DNA of 64,000 nucleotides from an uncultured Steroidobacter sp. (GTDB lineage: Bacteria; Pseudomonadota; Gammaproteobacteria; Steroidobacterales; Steroidobacteraceae): NCBI GenBank assembly GCA_937864115.1, contig CALMII010000018.1:228995-292994 (forward strand). The letters are read 5' to 3'. Both the position numbers and the translations under genes were made by a program. Below the pieces are notes generated by a model. That model was not told the DNA's origin, searched no databases, and was given only the letters and a program-made list of their open reading frames with translations. Within the stretch, counting starts at the first letter, position 1; the number at the start of each line of letters is the position of its first letter. Below, in pieces: positions 18,580 through 28,500 of this stretch.

Positions 18580-20121
18580 ATGAGCATCACACGACGCCAG
18601 TTCACGCTCCTCGCCGCCGGCACGGTGGCAACCCAGTTCCTTTCCCAACGCGGTCTCGCTGCCGCTGCGGCATCCGACCCGACCCAGCTCACGCTGGCCG
18701 AAGCGGCAGCGCGCATCCGGGCCGGTTCGCTGTCCGCGGTGGAACTGACTGAGGTCACGCTGTCGCGCATCGCCACCTACAACCCGAAGCTCGATGCCTT
18801 CATCACCGTGATGAAGAACCAGGCGCTGGCGCAGGCGCGACAGCTGGATGCCGAACAGAAAGCCGGCAAGCTGCGCGGCCCGCTGCATGGCGTGCCGATT
18901 GCGATCAAGGACATCATCGACACCGCGGATGCGCGCACGACCGGCGGCAGCGCGCTGTTCGAGGATCGCGTACCCGACGAGGATGCGACCGTGGTCGCGC
19001 GGCTGCGCGCCGCCGGCGCCGTCATCGTCGGCAAGACCAACACGCAGGAATTCGCGATGGGCGGCGGTGAGACCTCGTTCTGGGGTCCGGCGCGCAATCC
19101 CTGGAATCTCGCGCACAACACCGGCGGTTCGTCGTCCGGTTCCGGTGCGGCCGTCGCGGCCTTCCTGAGCCACGGCGCGCTCGGCACCGACACAGGCGGT
19201 TCCGTGCGCATGCCGGCATCGTTCTGCGGCATCGTCGGACTCAAGCCCACCTACGGCCTCGTGCCCATCAAGGGCATCATGCCGCTGACGCTGTCGCTCG
19301 ATCATTGCGGTCCGATGACGCGCACCGTGGAGGACACGGCGCTGATGCTGAATGCGATGGCGGGTTACGACCAGCTCGACATCACCAGCGTGCCGCACGA
19401 GAAGGAAGACTACGTCGCGCAGCTCGCCCAACCCGTTTCGGGATTCCGGCTCGGCAAGCCCATCAGCTATTTCGATGGCGTCGATCCGGAAGTGGAGGCG
19501 GCGGTCGAGAAGGCCATCGATCTGCTGGCGACGCTGACCAAGGGCGTTGCCGACGTCAACCTGCCCGGCGTCACGCATCTCGGCAGTCTCGGCACGCTCG
19601 GCGAAACGCTGGCGTGGCACGAGGAATATTTCAAGAACGCGCCGGGCAAGTACATGCTGGCCGAGCGCCGGCGTCTGGCGAGCATCGCCGAAGCCGAACC
19701 GAAAGCCGTCGACTACATTCGCGCCCGTTGGGAAGTCGAGCTGCTGCGTCGCAAGGTCGACAGCGCCTTCAAGGATTTCGACCTGGTGGTGCTGCCGACG
19801 CAGCGCATCGTCGCACCGACGCTCGACGAACTGCTGGCGCGCGCCGCCGAATCGGCGCCGGCCAATCCGCGCGTCGTCTCCAACTGCCAGCCCTTCAACG
19901 TGATGGGCCTGCCGGCAGTGTCGATTCCCTGCGGCTTCAGCCGCAGCGGTCTGCCGATCGGTCTGATGATCGCCGGTCCGACGTTCTCCGAAGGCAAGGT
20001 GCTGGCGCTGGCGCAGGCCTACGAGAAGGCCACCGACTGGCATCTGCGCAAACCGCCGCTGACTTCGACCACACCGGTGCCCGAGGTCGGCAAGTCGCTC
20101 AACATCCGCTGGAACAGGTAG
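18580..20121 (+). CDS. Tat-exported amidase-signature hydrolase A7
   Basis: A 513-residue AS-family amidase. Twin-arginine leader MSITRRQFTLLAAGT. Triad K110 (GVPIAIKDIIDT), S184 (GGSSSGSGAA) and S208 (TDTGGSVRMP). Its sequence is nearest to the GatA-like/indoleacetamide-type part of the family (GIVGLKPTYGLVPIKGIMP, SLDHCGPMTRTVEDTALML), and it has no close paralogue in the array. The start lies eight bases after the acetamidase stop. Exported GatA-like proteins are unlikely to act on tRNA, so a small amide is the likelier substrate. Confidence 0.9.
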   Translation: MSITRRQFTLLAAGTVATQFLSQRGLAAAAASDPTQLTLAEAAARIRAGSLSAVELTEVTLSRIATYNPKLDAFITVMKNQALAQARQLDAEQKAGKLRGPLHGVPIAIKDIIDTADARTTGGSALFEDRVPDEDATVVARLRAAGAVIVGKTNTQEFAMGGGETSFWGPARNPWNLAHNTGGSSSGSGAAVAAFLSHGALGTDTGGSVRMPASFCGIVGLKPTYGLVPIKGIMPLTLSLDHCGPMTRTVEDTALMLNAMAGYDQLDITSVPHEKEDYVAQLAQPVSGFRLGKPISYFDGVDPEVEAAVEKAIDLLATLTKGVADVNLPGVTHLGSLGTLGETLAWHEEYFKNAPGKYMLAERRRLASIAEAEPKAVDYIRARWEVELLRRKVDSAFKDFDLVVLPTQRIVAPTLDELLARAAESAPANPRVVSNCQPFNVMGLPAVSIPCGFSRSGLPIGLMIAGPTFSEGKVLALAQAYEKATDWHLRKPPLTSTTPVPEVGKSLNIRWNR

Positions 20122-20128
20122 GCCCGCC

Positions 20129-22144
20129 ATGCGCATTCGTTCGCTGCAGATCGTAGTGCTCGCCGCCGGATTCGCCGCCACGGCGGTGCATGCCGATGCG
20201 CCGATGAAATTTCATCTGGAAGAGGCGACCATCCCGCAGATCCAGCAGGCCATCCTGTCGAAGCAGATCACCTCGGTCGAACTGGTGAATCTGTATCTGA
20301 AGCGCATCAAGGCCTACGACGGCACCTGCGTGAATCAGCCGCAGGGGATTCTCGGTCCCATCACGACGATTCCGAATGCCGGTCAGATCAATTCGCTGGT
20401 GACGCTCAACCTGCGGCCGGCGAAGCTCAAGTCCTGGGGCTTCGATCCGCGCAAGGCGCGCAGCCTGACGGACAGGAAGGATGATTCGCCGTCGCTGCCG
20501 GACGCACTGGAGATTGCCGCCGCGCAGGACGCCGAGTTCGCGAAGACCGGCAAGCTCGTCGGTCCGCTGCATGGCGTGGTGATGGCGATCAAGGATCAGT
20601 ACGACACCATCGACATGCGCACCACGTCGGGCGCCGATGCGCCGTATGCCAACGATCGTCCGCCGGAGGATTCGACCTTCGTCGAACGGCTGCGCGCCGC
20701 GGGCGCGATCATGCTCGCCAAATCGAATCTGGGCGAGTACGCCTCGGGCGTGCCGCGCAGTTCGTACGGCGGCACGTTCTGCAATCCCTACGATACGGAG
20801 CGCAGTCCGCGCGGTTCGAGTTCGGGTTCGGGCTCTGCCGTGGGTGCGAACCTCGTGACCTGTTCGATCGCGGAGGAGTCGGGTTCGTCGATCCGCGGTC
20901 CGGCGAGTGCGGCCAGCGCCGTCGGCATCGCGGCCACGCAGGAACTCGTCAGCCGCAAGGGCATGGTGCAGATCGGCATCAACACGCGGGTCGGGCCGAT
21001 CTGTCGCACGGTGGCCGATGCGGCGCGCGTGCTCGATGTCATTGCAGGCTATGACCCCAAGGACGAGCTGACCGTGTTCAGCATCGGCCGCACGCCGTCG
21101 CACTCCTATGAAAGCTTCGCGCACGAGAAGCGGCTCGACGGCATCCGCATCGGCGTCGTGCGCGAGTACATGAACAAGAAGCTGTTCACCAAGGCCGACG
21201 AGCAGACCATCGACATCGTGTCGCAGGGTGTCGAGGATCTGCGCAAGCTGGGCGCGACCATCGTCGATCCGGGTCCGGAAGGCGAGCTGTTCACGAGCTG
21301 TCTGCGCCAGTACGTGCCGCAGGCCGACAACAAACTGTTCACCAAGCGCTTTCCGGAGCAGTTCCCCGTGGATGCCAACGGCAAGGCCACGGCCGACCAC
21401 ACCGCAAAGCTGCTCGACATGCGCATGAACCCGGCGCGGGTGCCGGAGAAGGTGACGCTGCGCGAGTTCGGCAGTGCGGATGCGGACGGCCAGAACAAGT
21501 ACATGCTGAACCTGTACCTGCGCGAGCGCGGCGATACGAACATCACCAGCAATGCCGACCTGATCGCCAAGTCGAGCTTCCATCAGGATCCGACCTTCCC
21601 CGATCGCAAGCGGGCCCGCGAGAACGTCGAGAAAGTGACCGAGTACGACATGTCGGAACGCCTGCTGCGCCGCTTCGGCGTGCAGCAGGTGATCCTGCAG
21701 TGCATGGCGGAGCAAAAGCTCGATGCGCTCGTGTATCCGACCAGCAACCTGCCGCCGACCAAACTGGGCGCGCCTGCCGGTCCGCCGATCAACGGCCGCA
21801 ACGGCACGGGCGTGTGGAGCTTCCTCGGCGCGCAGGGTTTTCCGGTGATCACGGTGCCCGCCGGTTTCACGACGGAAGTGTATGACCTCATCCGCGATCC
21901 CACCGCGCCGCAGACACCGGCTTCCGCATGGCCGTCCGGCGGCGGTGGCGGCGGCGAGCGCCTGGAAGGCGACGATCGCACGCGGCTGGTCGGACCCGTG
22001 CCGGCGAAACTGCCGGTCGCCATGGACATCGTGGGCCGCCCCTTCGACGAACCGACATTGCTCAAGATCGCATCGGCGTACACCGCGGCGACCCGTCATC
22101 GCCAGCCGCCGTCGGCGTTCGGTCCGCTGAAGGGAGAACCGTAG
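20129..22144 (+). CDS. Long exported amidase-signature hydrolase A8
   Basis: A 671-residue AS-family amidase and close paralogue of A5, with the same N-terminal insert (YDGTCVNQPQGILGPITTIP) and the same long middle region. Sec leader at residues 1-23 with no lipobox, so A5 and A8 differ in anchoring. Triad K155 (VVMAIKDQYDT), S230 (RGSSSGSGSA) and S254 within EESGSSIRGP. It has a glycine-rich loop near the C-terminus (SGGGGGGERLEGDDRTR) that A5 lacks. It starts seven bases after A7 and closes the array. Confidence 0.88.
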   Translation: MRIRSLQIVVLAAGFAATAVHADAPMKFHLEEATIPQIQQAILSKQITSVELVNLYLKRIKAYDGTCVNQPQGILGPITTIPNAGQINSLVTLNLRPAKLKSWGFDPRKARSLTDRKDDSPSLPDALEIAAAQDAEFAKTGKLVGPLHGVVMAIKDQYDTIDMRTTSGADAPYANDRPPEDSTFVERLRAAGAIMLAKSNLGEYASGVPRSSYGGTFCNPYDTERSPRGSSSGSGSAVGANLVTCSIAEESGSSIRGPASAASAVGIAATQELVSRKGMVQIGINTRVGPICRTVADAARVLDVIAGYDPKDELTVFSIGRTPSHSYESFAHEKRLDGIRIGVVREYMNKKLFTKADEQTIDIVSQGVEDLRKLGATIVDPGPEGELFTSCLRQYVPQADNKLFTKRFPEQFPVDANGKATADHTAKLLDMRMNPARVPEKVTLREFGSADADGQNKYMLNLYLRERGDTNITSNADLIAKSSFHQDPTFPDRKRARENVEKVTEYDMSERLLRRFGVQQVILQCMAEQKLDALVYPTSNLPPTKLGAPAGPPINGRNGTGVWSFLGAQGFPVITVPAGFTTEVYDLIRDPTAPQTPASAWPSGGGGGGERLEGDDRTRLVGPVPAKLPVAMDIVGRPFDEPTLLKIASAYTAATRHRQPPSAFGPLKGEP

Positions 22145-22174
22145 AGAAGAATTTCCACGGCGATCCTCTTCTTC

Positions 22175-22237
22175 CTGTGGGGCCGGCTTCAGCCGGCCTC
22201 TTCGAGTACAAGAGGCCGGCTGAAGCCGGCCCCACAG
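22175..22237. repeat. Perfect 28-bp inverted repeat of the REP element (likely terminator)
   Basis: Arms 22175-22202 and 22210-22237 are perfect reverse complements, separated by the 7-base loop CGAGTAC. Each arm is one REP copy (CTGTGGGGCCGGCTTC... and its complement). It sits just after A8, 33 bases past the stop, where a strong hairpin could end transcription of the array. REP pairs in this orientation are common in gammaproteobacteria. Confidence 0.85.
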
Positions 22238-22318
22238 AAGAAGCGTGTTCTCCGTGTGAAACTCTTTATCGAAACGCGCACGTAGGGGCCGGCCGGCGAC
22301 AGCCGTCTGCCATCACAG

Positions 22319-23104
22319 ATGAAACCTGTCCTGCAGCAGATTCTGTCGATGACGGCGACGCTGGTGGCCGGTGCCGCGGTGGCCGGGCCGTGGGATTTCA
22401 GCAGCGGTCCGCCCGCGAGTCTGCCGGCGCTGAGTCGCTACGAGGCGCCGGTGTTTCCGGCCAGGCTGCGGCCGACGACAGTGACGGCCGGCTACGCCAC
22501 CGTCGTGTTCACGGTGAAGGCCGATGGGCGGGTGGAAGATGCCGTCGGACTGGAAGCCAGCGATCCGGCCTTCGTCGAAGCGACGCTCGATGCGCTGATG
22601 AACTGGCGCCTTGCCGCCGCGCCCAGTACCACGGTGCCGCGGCGTGAAATCATTCAGTTCGACTACCGGCGTTCCGGCACGGTGGCATCGCTGAGTCACG
22701 GCGATGCCATCAAGTCCGTGTTCGCGGCCGCCGGGGATTCCACGCCGGTGGTGCGCACCCTGGAATGGGAACGGATGAATCGTGCGCCACGCCGCATTGC
22801 CGGCGACATGCCCGCCTATCCCGAGGCGCTGCGCAGTCGTCCCGTGCGCGGTCACGCCATGATCGATTTCATCATCGATGCGACGGGACGCGTGCGCGTG
22901 CCGACCATCGCCGACAGCAGTGCCGCGGAATTCGGCGAAGCCGCATTGGCTGCCGTGCGCTCGTGGCGCTTCGAGCCGCCGCAGGAAGATGGCGTCGCCG
23001 TGAACGTGCGCGCCATCCGCTCGTTCTCGTTCGGCGGCGGTGTCGCCCGCCCGAGCGAGGCCAGGGTGCCGCTCGACAGCGAGAGGATTGCGCAGAATCC
23101 ATGA
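22319..23104 (+). CDS. Secreted protein with two TonB C-terminal-like domains
   Basis: 261 residues. Signal peptide at residues 1-22 (ATLVAGAAVA). Two TonB-C-like domains follow: about 40-120 (YEAPVFPARLRP...VVFTVKADGRVEDAVGL) and about 160-245 (PAYPEALRSRPVRGHAMIDFIIDATGRVR ... AALAAVRSWRFEPPQEDG). There is no membrane anchor or proline-rich spacer, so it is not a classical TonB; it may bind receptor TonB boxes or act as a periplasmic adaptor. Its stop overlaps the next start (ATGA), which implies translational coupling with the oxygenase. Confidence 0.75.
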   Translation: MKPVLQQILSMTATLVAGAAVAGPWDFSSGPPASLPALSRYEAPVFPARLRPTTVTAGYATVVFTVKADGRVEDAVGLEASDPAFVEATLDALMNWRLAAAPSTTVPRREIIQFDYRRSGTVASLSHGDAIKSVFAAAGDSTPVVRTLEWERMNRAPRRIAGDMPAYPEALRSRPVRGHAMIDFIIDATGRVRVPTIADSSAAEFGEAALAAVRSWRFEPPQEDGVAVNVRAIRSFSFGGGVARPSEARVPLDSERIAQNP

Positions 23105-24243
23105 TCGAATTCGCGCTCAGCGCAGCCGATTTCCGCGGCCGCTATTTCGAGCGCGAGCCCTGGCTGATGCGCGGCGCACTGCGGGAACGACCGGTCGACT
23201 GGCCGGCGCTGGACGAACTGCTGTACCGCATCGAACCGACGCCCGCCGGCATGCAGCTGTTCAATCGCGGCGCGATTCCGGCCGAAGCCTATACACACGA
23301 GCTGGTCGAACTCGGCCAGCGTCGGCGGCGGCTGAACAAGATCGGCTTCTACAGTCACATGCGCGGCGGCGCGACGCTGGTCATCAATCGGCTGGAAACG
23401 CAGGCCAGTTTCGCGCGGCGCCTGTGTACCGAGATCGGCCGGTTTGCCGGCGCGCCGAGCAGCGGCAATGCGTATCTCAGTTTCAGCGGCGACGGCACGT
23501 TCGGCCGGCACTGGGACACGCACGATGTGTTCGCGATCCAGCTCATCGGTCGCAAGCGCTGGCAGGTCTTCGCGCCGACCCTGCCGCTGCCGCTCAGTCA
23601 TCAGACCAGCGAACGCAGCGACCAGCCCTGCCCGGTGACGCCGGTGCTCGACTGCACGCTCGAAGCGGGCGACGTGCTGTACGTGCCACGCGGCTGGTGG
23701 CATCAGGTCATTCCATTGCAGGAAGGCAGTTTTCATTTTTCCGTCGGCACCTATCCGCCGACCACGCAGGACTACGTGGGCTGGGTCTGCTCCCGCGTGC
23801 TGGCCGCGACGATCGACGGCCGCCGCTCGCTGGCGAATGCAACGCCGGACGGCCTGCAGTCCGTCATGCGACAGCTCGCAAGTGCCGTCGTCGATCCGCA
23901 GGTGCAGGCCGAATACCAGCAGTGGATCGGCGCGCAGGAGACGCTGGCGGCTCCCTTCGACATCGGCCTGTTTCTCGACCAGCGTCTGCCGATGCTGCAG
24001 GAGACGTCGCGGCTGGCGGCGAACGTCCGCGCCGTTCCCGATGTGCAGGGACGTCTCTCCATCAACGGTGTGCTGACGCCGCTCGATCCCGCGGCCATTG
24101 CGGTGCTGCGCGCACTGGCGCAGGGTCCGCTCGACTTCGCAACGCTTGCCCAGCGACTGCGCGAGCTGCCGAAGGAATCGGTGCATCGAGCGGTGCTCGA
24201 TCTCATCGGTCGCGAGGTGGTCATCGCGCTGCCGGACGTATAG
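23101..24243 (+). CDS. JmjC/cupin-4 family 2-oxoglutarate Fe(II) oxygenase
   Basis: A 380-residue cupin-4 (JmjC-like) protein related to the ribosomal oxygenase YcfD/RoxA, which hydroxylates an arginine on a ribosomal protein. The iron ligands are visible as H137-x-D139 (FGRHWDTHDVF) and H201 (RGWWHQVIPL), with the QLIGRKRWQVF block between. The C-terminal 140 residues form a helical/winged-helix part as in that family (LDFATLAQRLRELP). No export signal. It is coupled to the TonB-C protein by a four-base overlap, an odd pairing. The substrate may be ribosomal or a peptide; only the fold is clear. Confidence 0.82.
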   Translation: MIEFALSAADFRGRYFEREPWLMRGALRERPVDWPALDELLYRIEPTPAGMQLFNRGAIPAEAYTHELVELGQRRRRLNKIGFYSHMRGGATLVINRLETQASFARRLCTEIGRFAGAPSSGNAYLSFSGDGTFGRHWDTHDVFAIQLIGRKRWQVFAPTLPLPLSHQTSERSDQPCPVTPVLDCTLEAGDVLYVPRGWWHQVIPLQEGSFHFSVGTYPPTTQDYVGWVCSRVLAATIDGRRSLANATPDGLQSVMRQLASAVVDPQVQAEYQQWIGAQETLAAPFDIGLFLDQRLPMLQETSRLAANVRAVPDVQGRLSINGVLTPLDPAAIAVLRALAQGPLDFATLAQRLRELPKESVHRAVLDLIGREVVIALPDV

Positions 24244-24317
24244 GTGGGGGCCGACCCCGCGAACCCGTCTGACAGGAAAGTAGTTCTTCCTGCTCCCAGC
24301 GAGGTTCGCGGATCTGC

Positions 24318-24380
24318 ATGAGTGTGCGTTCATCGATGAAGGCCGCGCTCGTCCTCGTGGCGCCGAGAACGTCGCTTTGA
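24318..24380 (+). other. 20-codon upstream ORF overlapping the start of the RND adaptor
   Basis: An ORF starting ATG 24318 encodes MSVRSSMKAALVLVAPRTSL, and its TGA stop (24378-24380) overlaps the proposed TTG start of the adaptor at 24377. This layout could couple translation of the pump genes to a leader peptide. There is no experimental-type evidence, only the geometry. Confidence 0.25.
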
Positions 24381-25471
24381 AACCGCCGCTGAAATATTCC
24401 CTGTGGTCGCTGGTGGCGCTGGTGGTGTTGCTGGGCATCGCCGCGCCGAAAGTACTGCCACTGCTGCATGCTTCCGAGCCCATTGCAGCCAGGTCGTCAC
24501 AGCCCGCTGGCGAAAAGGGCCGTGCGCCGTTGCGCGTGTCCGCCGTGCTGGTCGAGCCGGCAGTGTTTGCGGAAACGCTGAACTCCACGGGTACGCTGCT
24601 CGCCGAAGAAGCCGTCGAGCTGCAGGCGGAAACGAATGGCAAGGTGGTGGCCATTCACTTCACTGAAGGCGCCCGCGTTCGCAAAGGCGATCTGCTGGTC
24701 AAGCTCAACGACGCCGATCTGACGGCCACGCGAGCGCGTGCGCAGTACCGCAAGGAACTCGCAGTGCTGCGCGAACGACGTATCGCGCAGTTGCTGAAGC
24801 AGGGCGTAGCGCGCCAGGAGGAATACGACACCGCGCTCAACGAACTCAATGTTCAGGACGCCGAGATCGCGCTGACCGAGGCGCAGATCGCCAAGACGGA
24901 AATCCGCGCGCCCTTCGATGGCGTCGTCGGCCTGCGCTACGTGAGTGAAGGATCGTTCGTGAATGCCGCGACGCGCATCGCGACCCTGCAGCGCCTCGAC
25001 CGGCTCAAGGTCGACTTTTCCATTCCCGAGAAATACGCCACGCGGCTCAAGGTCGGCAGCCCGATCGCCTTCGCGGTCGCCGGCGCCGAACGCAAGTCGC
25101 AGGGACAGGTGTATGCCATCGATCCGCGCATCGATACCGCAACCCGTACCGTGCTGATCCGCGCGTTGTGCCCCAATCCGGAAGCGCGTCTGCTGCCCGG
25201 CGCGTTTGCCAATGTCGAGATCACCTTGACGCAGCTCAGCGATGCGCTGCTCGTGCCGGCCGTCGCCGTCGTGCCGGGCCTGCACGAGAAGAACGTCTTC
25301 ATCGTCCAGGACGGCAAGGCGCAGCCGCGTGCGGTACAGACCGGGACGCGTACGCAGAGCGCCGTGCACATCCTGTCGGGGCTGGCGGCCGGCGATCTCG
25401 TGATCACGTCCGGACTGCAGCAGCTGCGCCCCGGCCAGGCAGTGGTGGTGATCGGCGAGGCGTCGACCTGA
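24377..25471 (+). CDS. RND efflux periplasmic adaptor (MFP/HlyD family)
   Basis: A 364-residue membrane-fusion protein. An uncleaved N-terminal hydrophobic segment (SLWSLVALVVLLGIAA) anchors it. Next come lipoyl/barrel-sandwich halves (ETNGKVVAIHFTEGARVRKGDLLVKLND and IRAPFDGVVGLRYVSEGSFV) around a short helical hairpin, then a beta-barrel (VDFSIPEKYATRLKVGSPI) and a membrane-proximal domain (FIVQDGKAQPRAVQTG). The start is TTG 24377; no ATG in frame would leave the anchor intact. It is 30 bases upstream of the RND pump, with which it should form the inner-membrane complex. Confidence 0.88.
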   Translation: MKPPLKYSLWSLVALVVLLGIAAPKVLPLLHASEPIAARSSQPAGEKGRAPLRVSAVLVEPAVFAETLNSTGTLLAEEAVELQAETNGKVVAIHFTEGARVRKGDLLVKLNDADLTATRARAQYRKELAVLRERRIAQLLKQGVARQEEYDTALNELNVQDAEIALTEAQIAKTEIRAPFDGVVGLRYVSEGSFVNAATRIATLQRLDRLKVDFSIPEKYATRLKVGSPIAFAVAGAERKSQGQVYAIDPRIDTATRTVLIRALCPNPEARLLPGAFANVEITLTQLSDALLVPAVAVVPGLHEKNVFIVQDGKAQPRAVQTGTRTQSAVHILSGLAAGDLVITSGLQQLRPGQAVVVIGEAST

Positions 25472-25501
25472 CGCGGGCCGCAGGCTGAACCAGAGGTCGT
25501 C

Positions 25502-28500
25502 ATGACGCTCGCCGAAATCAGCATCCGCAGGCCGGTGCTCACGATCGTGATCTCGCTGTTGATCGTGCTCGCAGGCGCGATCAGCCTGCTGCAGCTCGGC
25601 ATTCGCGAATATCCGGCCGTCGATCCACCGACGCTGTCCATCACGACGAGCTATCCCGGCGCCGCCGCCGAAGTCGTGCAGGCGCAGATCACCGAACCGA
25701 TCGAAGAAGCGGTGAATTCCGTCGCCGGCATTCGCACGCTGACCTCGACGAGTCGCGAAGGAGCGAGTTCGATCTCGGCCGAGTTCTCGCTCGACACCGA
25801 TCTGGATACCGCGGCCAGCGACGTACGCGATCAGGTCGCACGCGCCGTCCGCAATCTGCCGCCCGATACCAATCCGCCGATCCTCAACAAGTCGCATGCG
25901 GATTCGCAGCCGATCTTCGGGCTGGCGCTCAGCAGCGCGACGCGCTCCCAGCTCGAACTCGGTGCCTACGCCGACTCGTTGCGCGAGCGGTTGCAGACCG
26001 TGCCCGGCATCGCCGGCGTCGATCAGCCTGCCGAGAAGCGCTATGCCATGCGCCTGTGGATGGATCCGGAAAAGCTAGCCGCCTATGGACTGTCGCCGCT
26101 CGACGTGCGCCAGGCGCTGGCGCGCGAGAACATCGAGCTGCCTTCCGGGCGCATCGAAGGCGAATCGGTCGAACTGCCCGTCAAGACGCTGTCGCGCCTC
26201 AACACCGCCGAGGAATTCAATGCGCTGATCGTCAAGCGCAGCGGCGACAGCATCGTGCGCTTCCGCGACATCGGCTATGCCCAGCTCGGCGCGCAGAACG
26301 AACGCGGCGCATTGAAGATGGGCGATGTGCCGATCGCCGGCCTGTACTTCAAGCAGCAGCCGGGCGCCAACCAGATCGAGATCGTCGACGAGCTGCGTCG
26401 TCGCCTGGAACAGATCCGCAAGGAAGTACCGCCGGACATCGACGTCAAGGTCGCCTACGACAATACCGAGTACGTACGCCGCTCGCTGCTGGAAGTCACC
26501 GAGACCATCTTCATCGCCTTCGTGCTGGTAGTGCTGGTCGTGTTCGCCTTCCTGCGCGAATGGCGCACGACCCTGATTCCCGTGATCGCGATTCCGGTAT
26601 CGATCATCGGCACCTTCGGCGTCATGTTCGTCGCGGGCTTTTCCATCAACACGCTGTCGCTGCTCGGCATCGTGCTGGCGATCGGACTGGTGGTGGACGA
26701 CGCCATCGTGGTGCTGGAGAACATCTACAGCAAGATCGAGTCGGGCATGCCGCCCGTGCAGGCGGGCATCGACGGCACCAGGGAAATCTTCATGGCCGTG
26801 ATCTCGACGACGATCACGCTGGCCGTGGTGTTCCTGCCGCTACTGTTCATGGGCGGGCTGTCGGGCCGGCTGTTCCGCGAATTCGGACTGACCATCGCCG
26901 GCGCCGTGATGATTTCCGCGCTGGTGGCGCTGACGCTGACGCCGATGCTCTGTTCGCGGCTGCTGCGCCCGCACCAGTCGCACGGCGCCCTGTTTCGCAG
27001 GACGGAGGAACTGTTCGCCGCGATGGAGCAGGGCTATGCGCGCGGGCTGGCAGGATTCCTCAATCGCCGCCGGCTGGCCCTCGGCGTGCTGGCCGTCGCA
27101 GCGATCGTCATCGCCCTGTTCTTCGAGGTACTGCCGCGCGAGCTGTCGCCCATGGAGGATCGCGGCCGGATCTGGGTGCGCGCCACGGCGCCGGAGGGCG
27201 TGGGTTACGAATACATGCAGCGGTTCATGGACGATCTCACGGCGGCCACTGCCGATCGCGTGCCGGAAGCGAACATGATGATGACGCAGGTGCCGGGCGC
27301 GGGCGGCGGCCCCGGCATCCAGGGGCCGATCAACAATGGCTTCGTTCGCGTGTTCCTGAAGGACAAGACCGGGCGCGAACGATCGCAGGCGCAGATCGCC
27401 GACGATCTGCAGGGGCTTACCCGGCAGTTCACTGCAGCGCGCGTGAACATCACGCAGGAGGCCAGCATCGGCGAGCGCCGCTCGAACCAGAGCGGCGTGC
27501 AGTTCGTGGTGCAGGCGGCGGATTTCGAACAGCTTCAGGAAGTGCTGCCGAAGTTTCTCGAAGAAGCCCGGCAGAGTCCGGCATTCACATTCGTTGACAG
27601 CGATCTGAAGTTCAGCAAGCCGGAGGTACGCGTCAGTCTGGAACGCGAGAAGGCGCAGGCGCTCGGCGTCAGCACGCTCGATATCGCACAGACGCTGCAG
27701 TCGGCGCTGAGCGGGCAACGCTTCGGCTATTTCATTTTCAACGGCAAGCAGTACGACGTCATCGGACAGCTCACGCGGGATTTCCGCTCGCGGCCGGACG
27801 ACTTGAGCAATATCGCCGTCCGCTCGGTGGCCGGCGACGACATGGTGCGACTCGACAATCTGGTGAGCTTCGAGGAAAGCAGTTCGCCGCCGGAGCTGTA
27901 CCGCTTCAACCGCTACGCCGCGGCCACCGTCTCCGGAACGCTCGCCAACGGCCGGACGATGGGTGAGGGCATTGCCGCCTTCGAGCAGACCGCACGCGAT
28001 GTGCTCGATGAGCGCTTCACCACGTCGCTGACCGGCGCGGCGCGCGACTTCGTCGAAAGCGCCTCGTCCCTCGGCTGGGTCTTCCTGCTCGCACTCATCC
28101 TCATCTACCTGGTGCTGGCCGCGCAGTTCGAGAGCTTCGTCGATCCCTTCGTCATCCTGCTGACGGTGCCGCTGGCGCTGGCCGGTGCGCTGTTCTCGTT
28201 GTGGTACTTCGGCCAGACGCTGAACATCTTCTCCCAGATCGGACTCATCATGCTGGTGGGGCTGGTGACCAAGAACGGCATCCTGATCGTCGAGTTTGCC
28301 AATCAGCGTCGCGATGCCGGCGACGGCGATGCGCTCGCGGCCGTCAAGGAAGCGGCCGCCGCGCGCCTGCGTCCCATTCTCATGACGACGCTCGCCACCA
28401 TTCTCGGCATCGTGCCCATCGCGCTGGCGCTGGGTGCGGGTTCGGAGAGCCGCGTGTCCATGGGCATTGCCGTCATCGGCGGCCTGCTGTGCGGCGGCTT

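Noticed and set aside
3119..22144. A GatCAB or nylon-degradation locus
   Set aside because: There are no GatB or GatC genes, and all amidases have export signals. Nothing in the sequence shows nylon oligomers as substrate.
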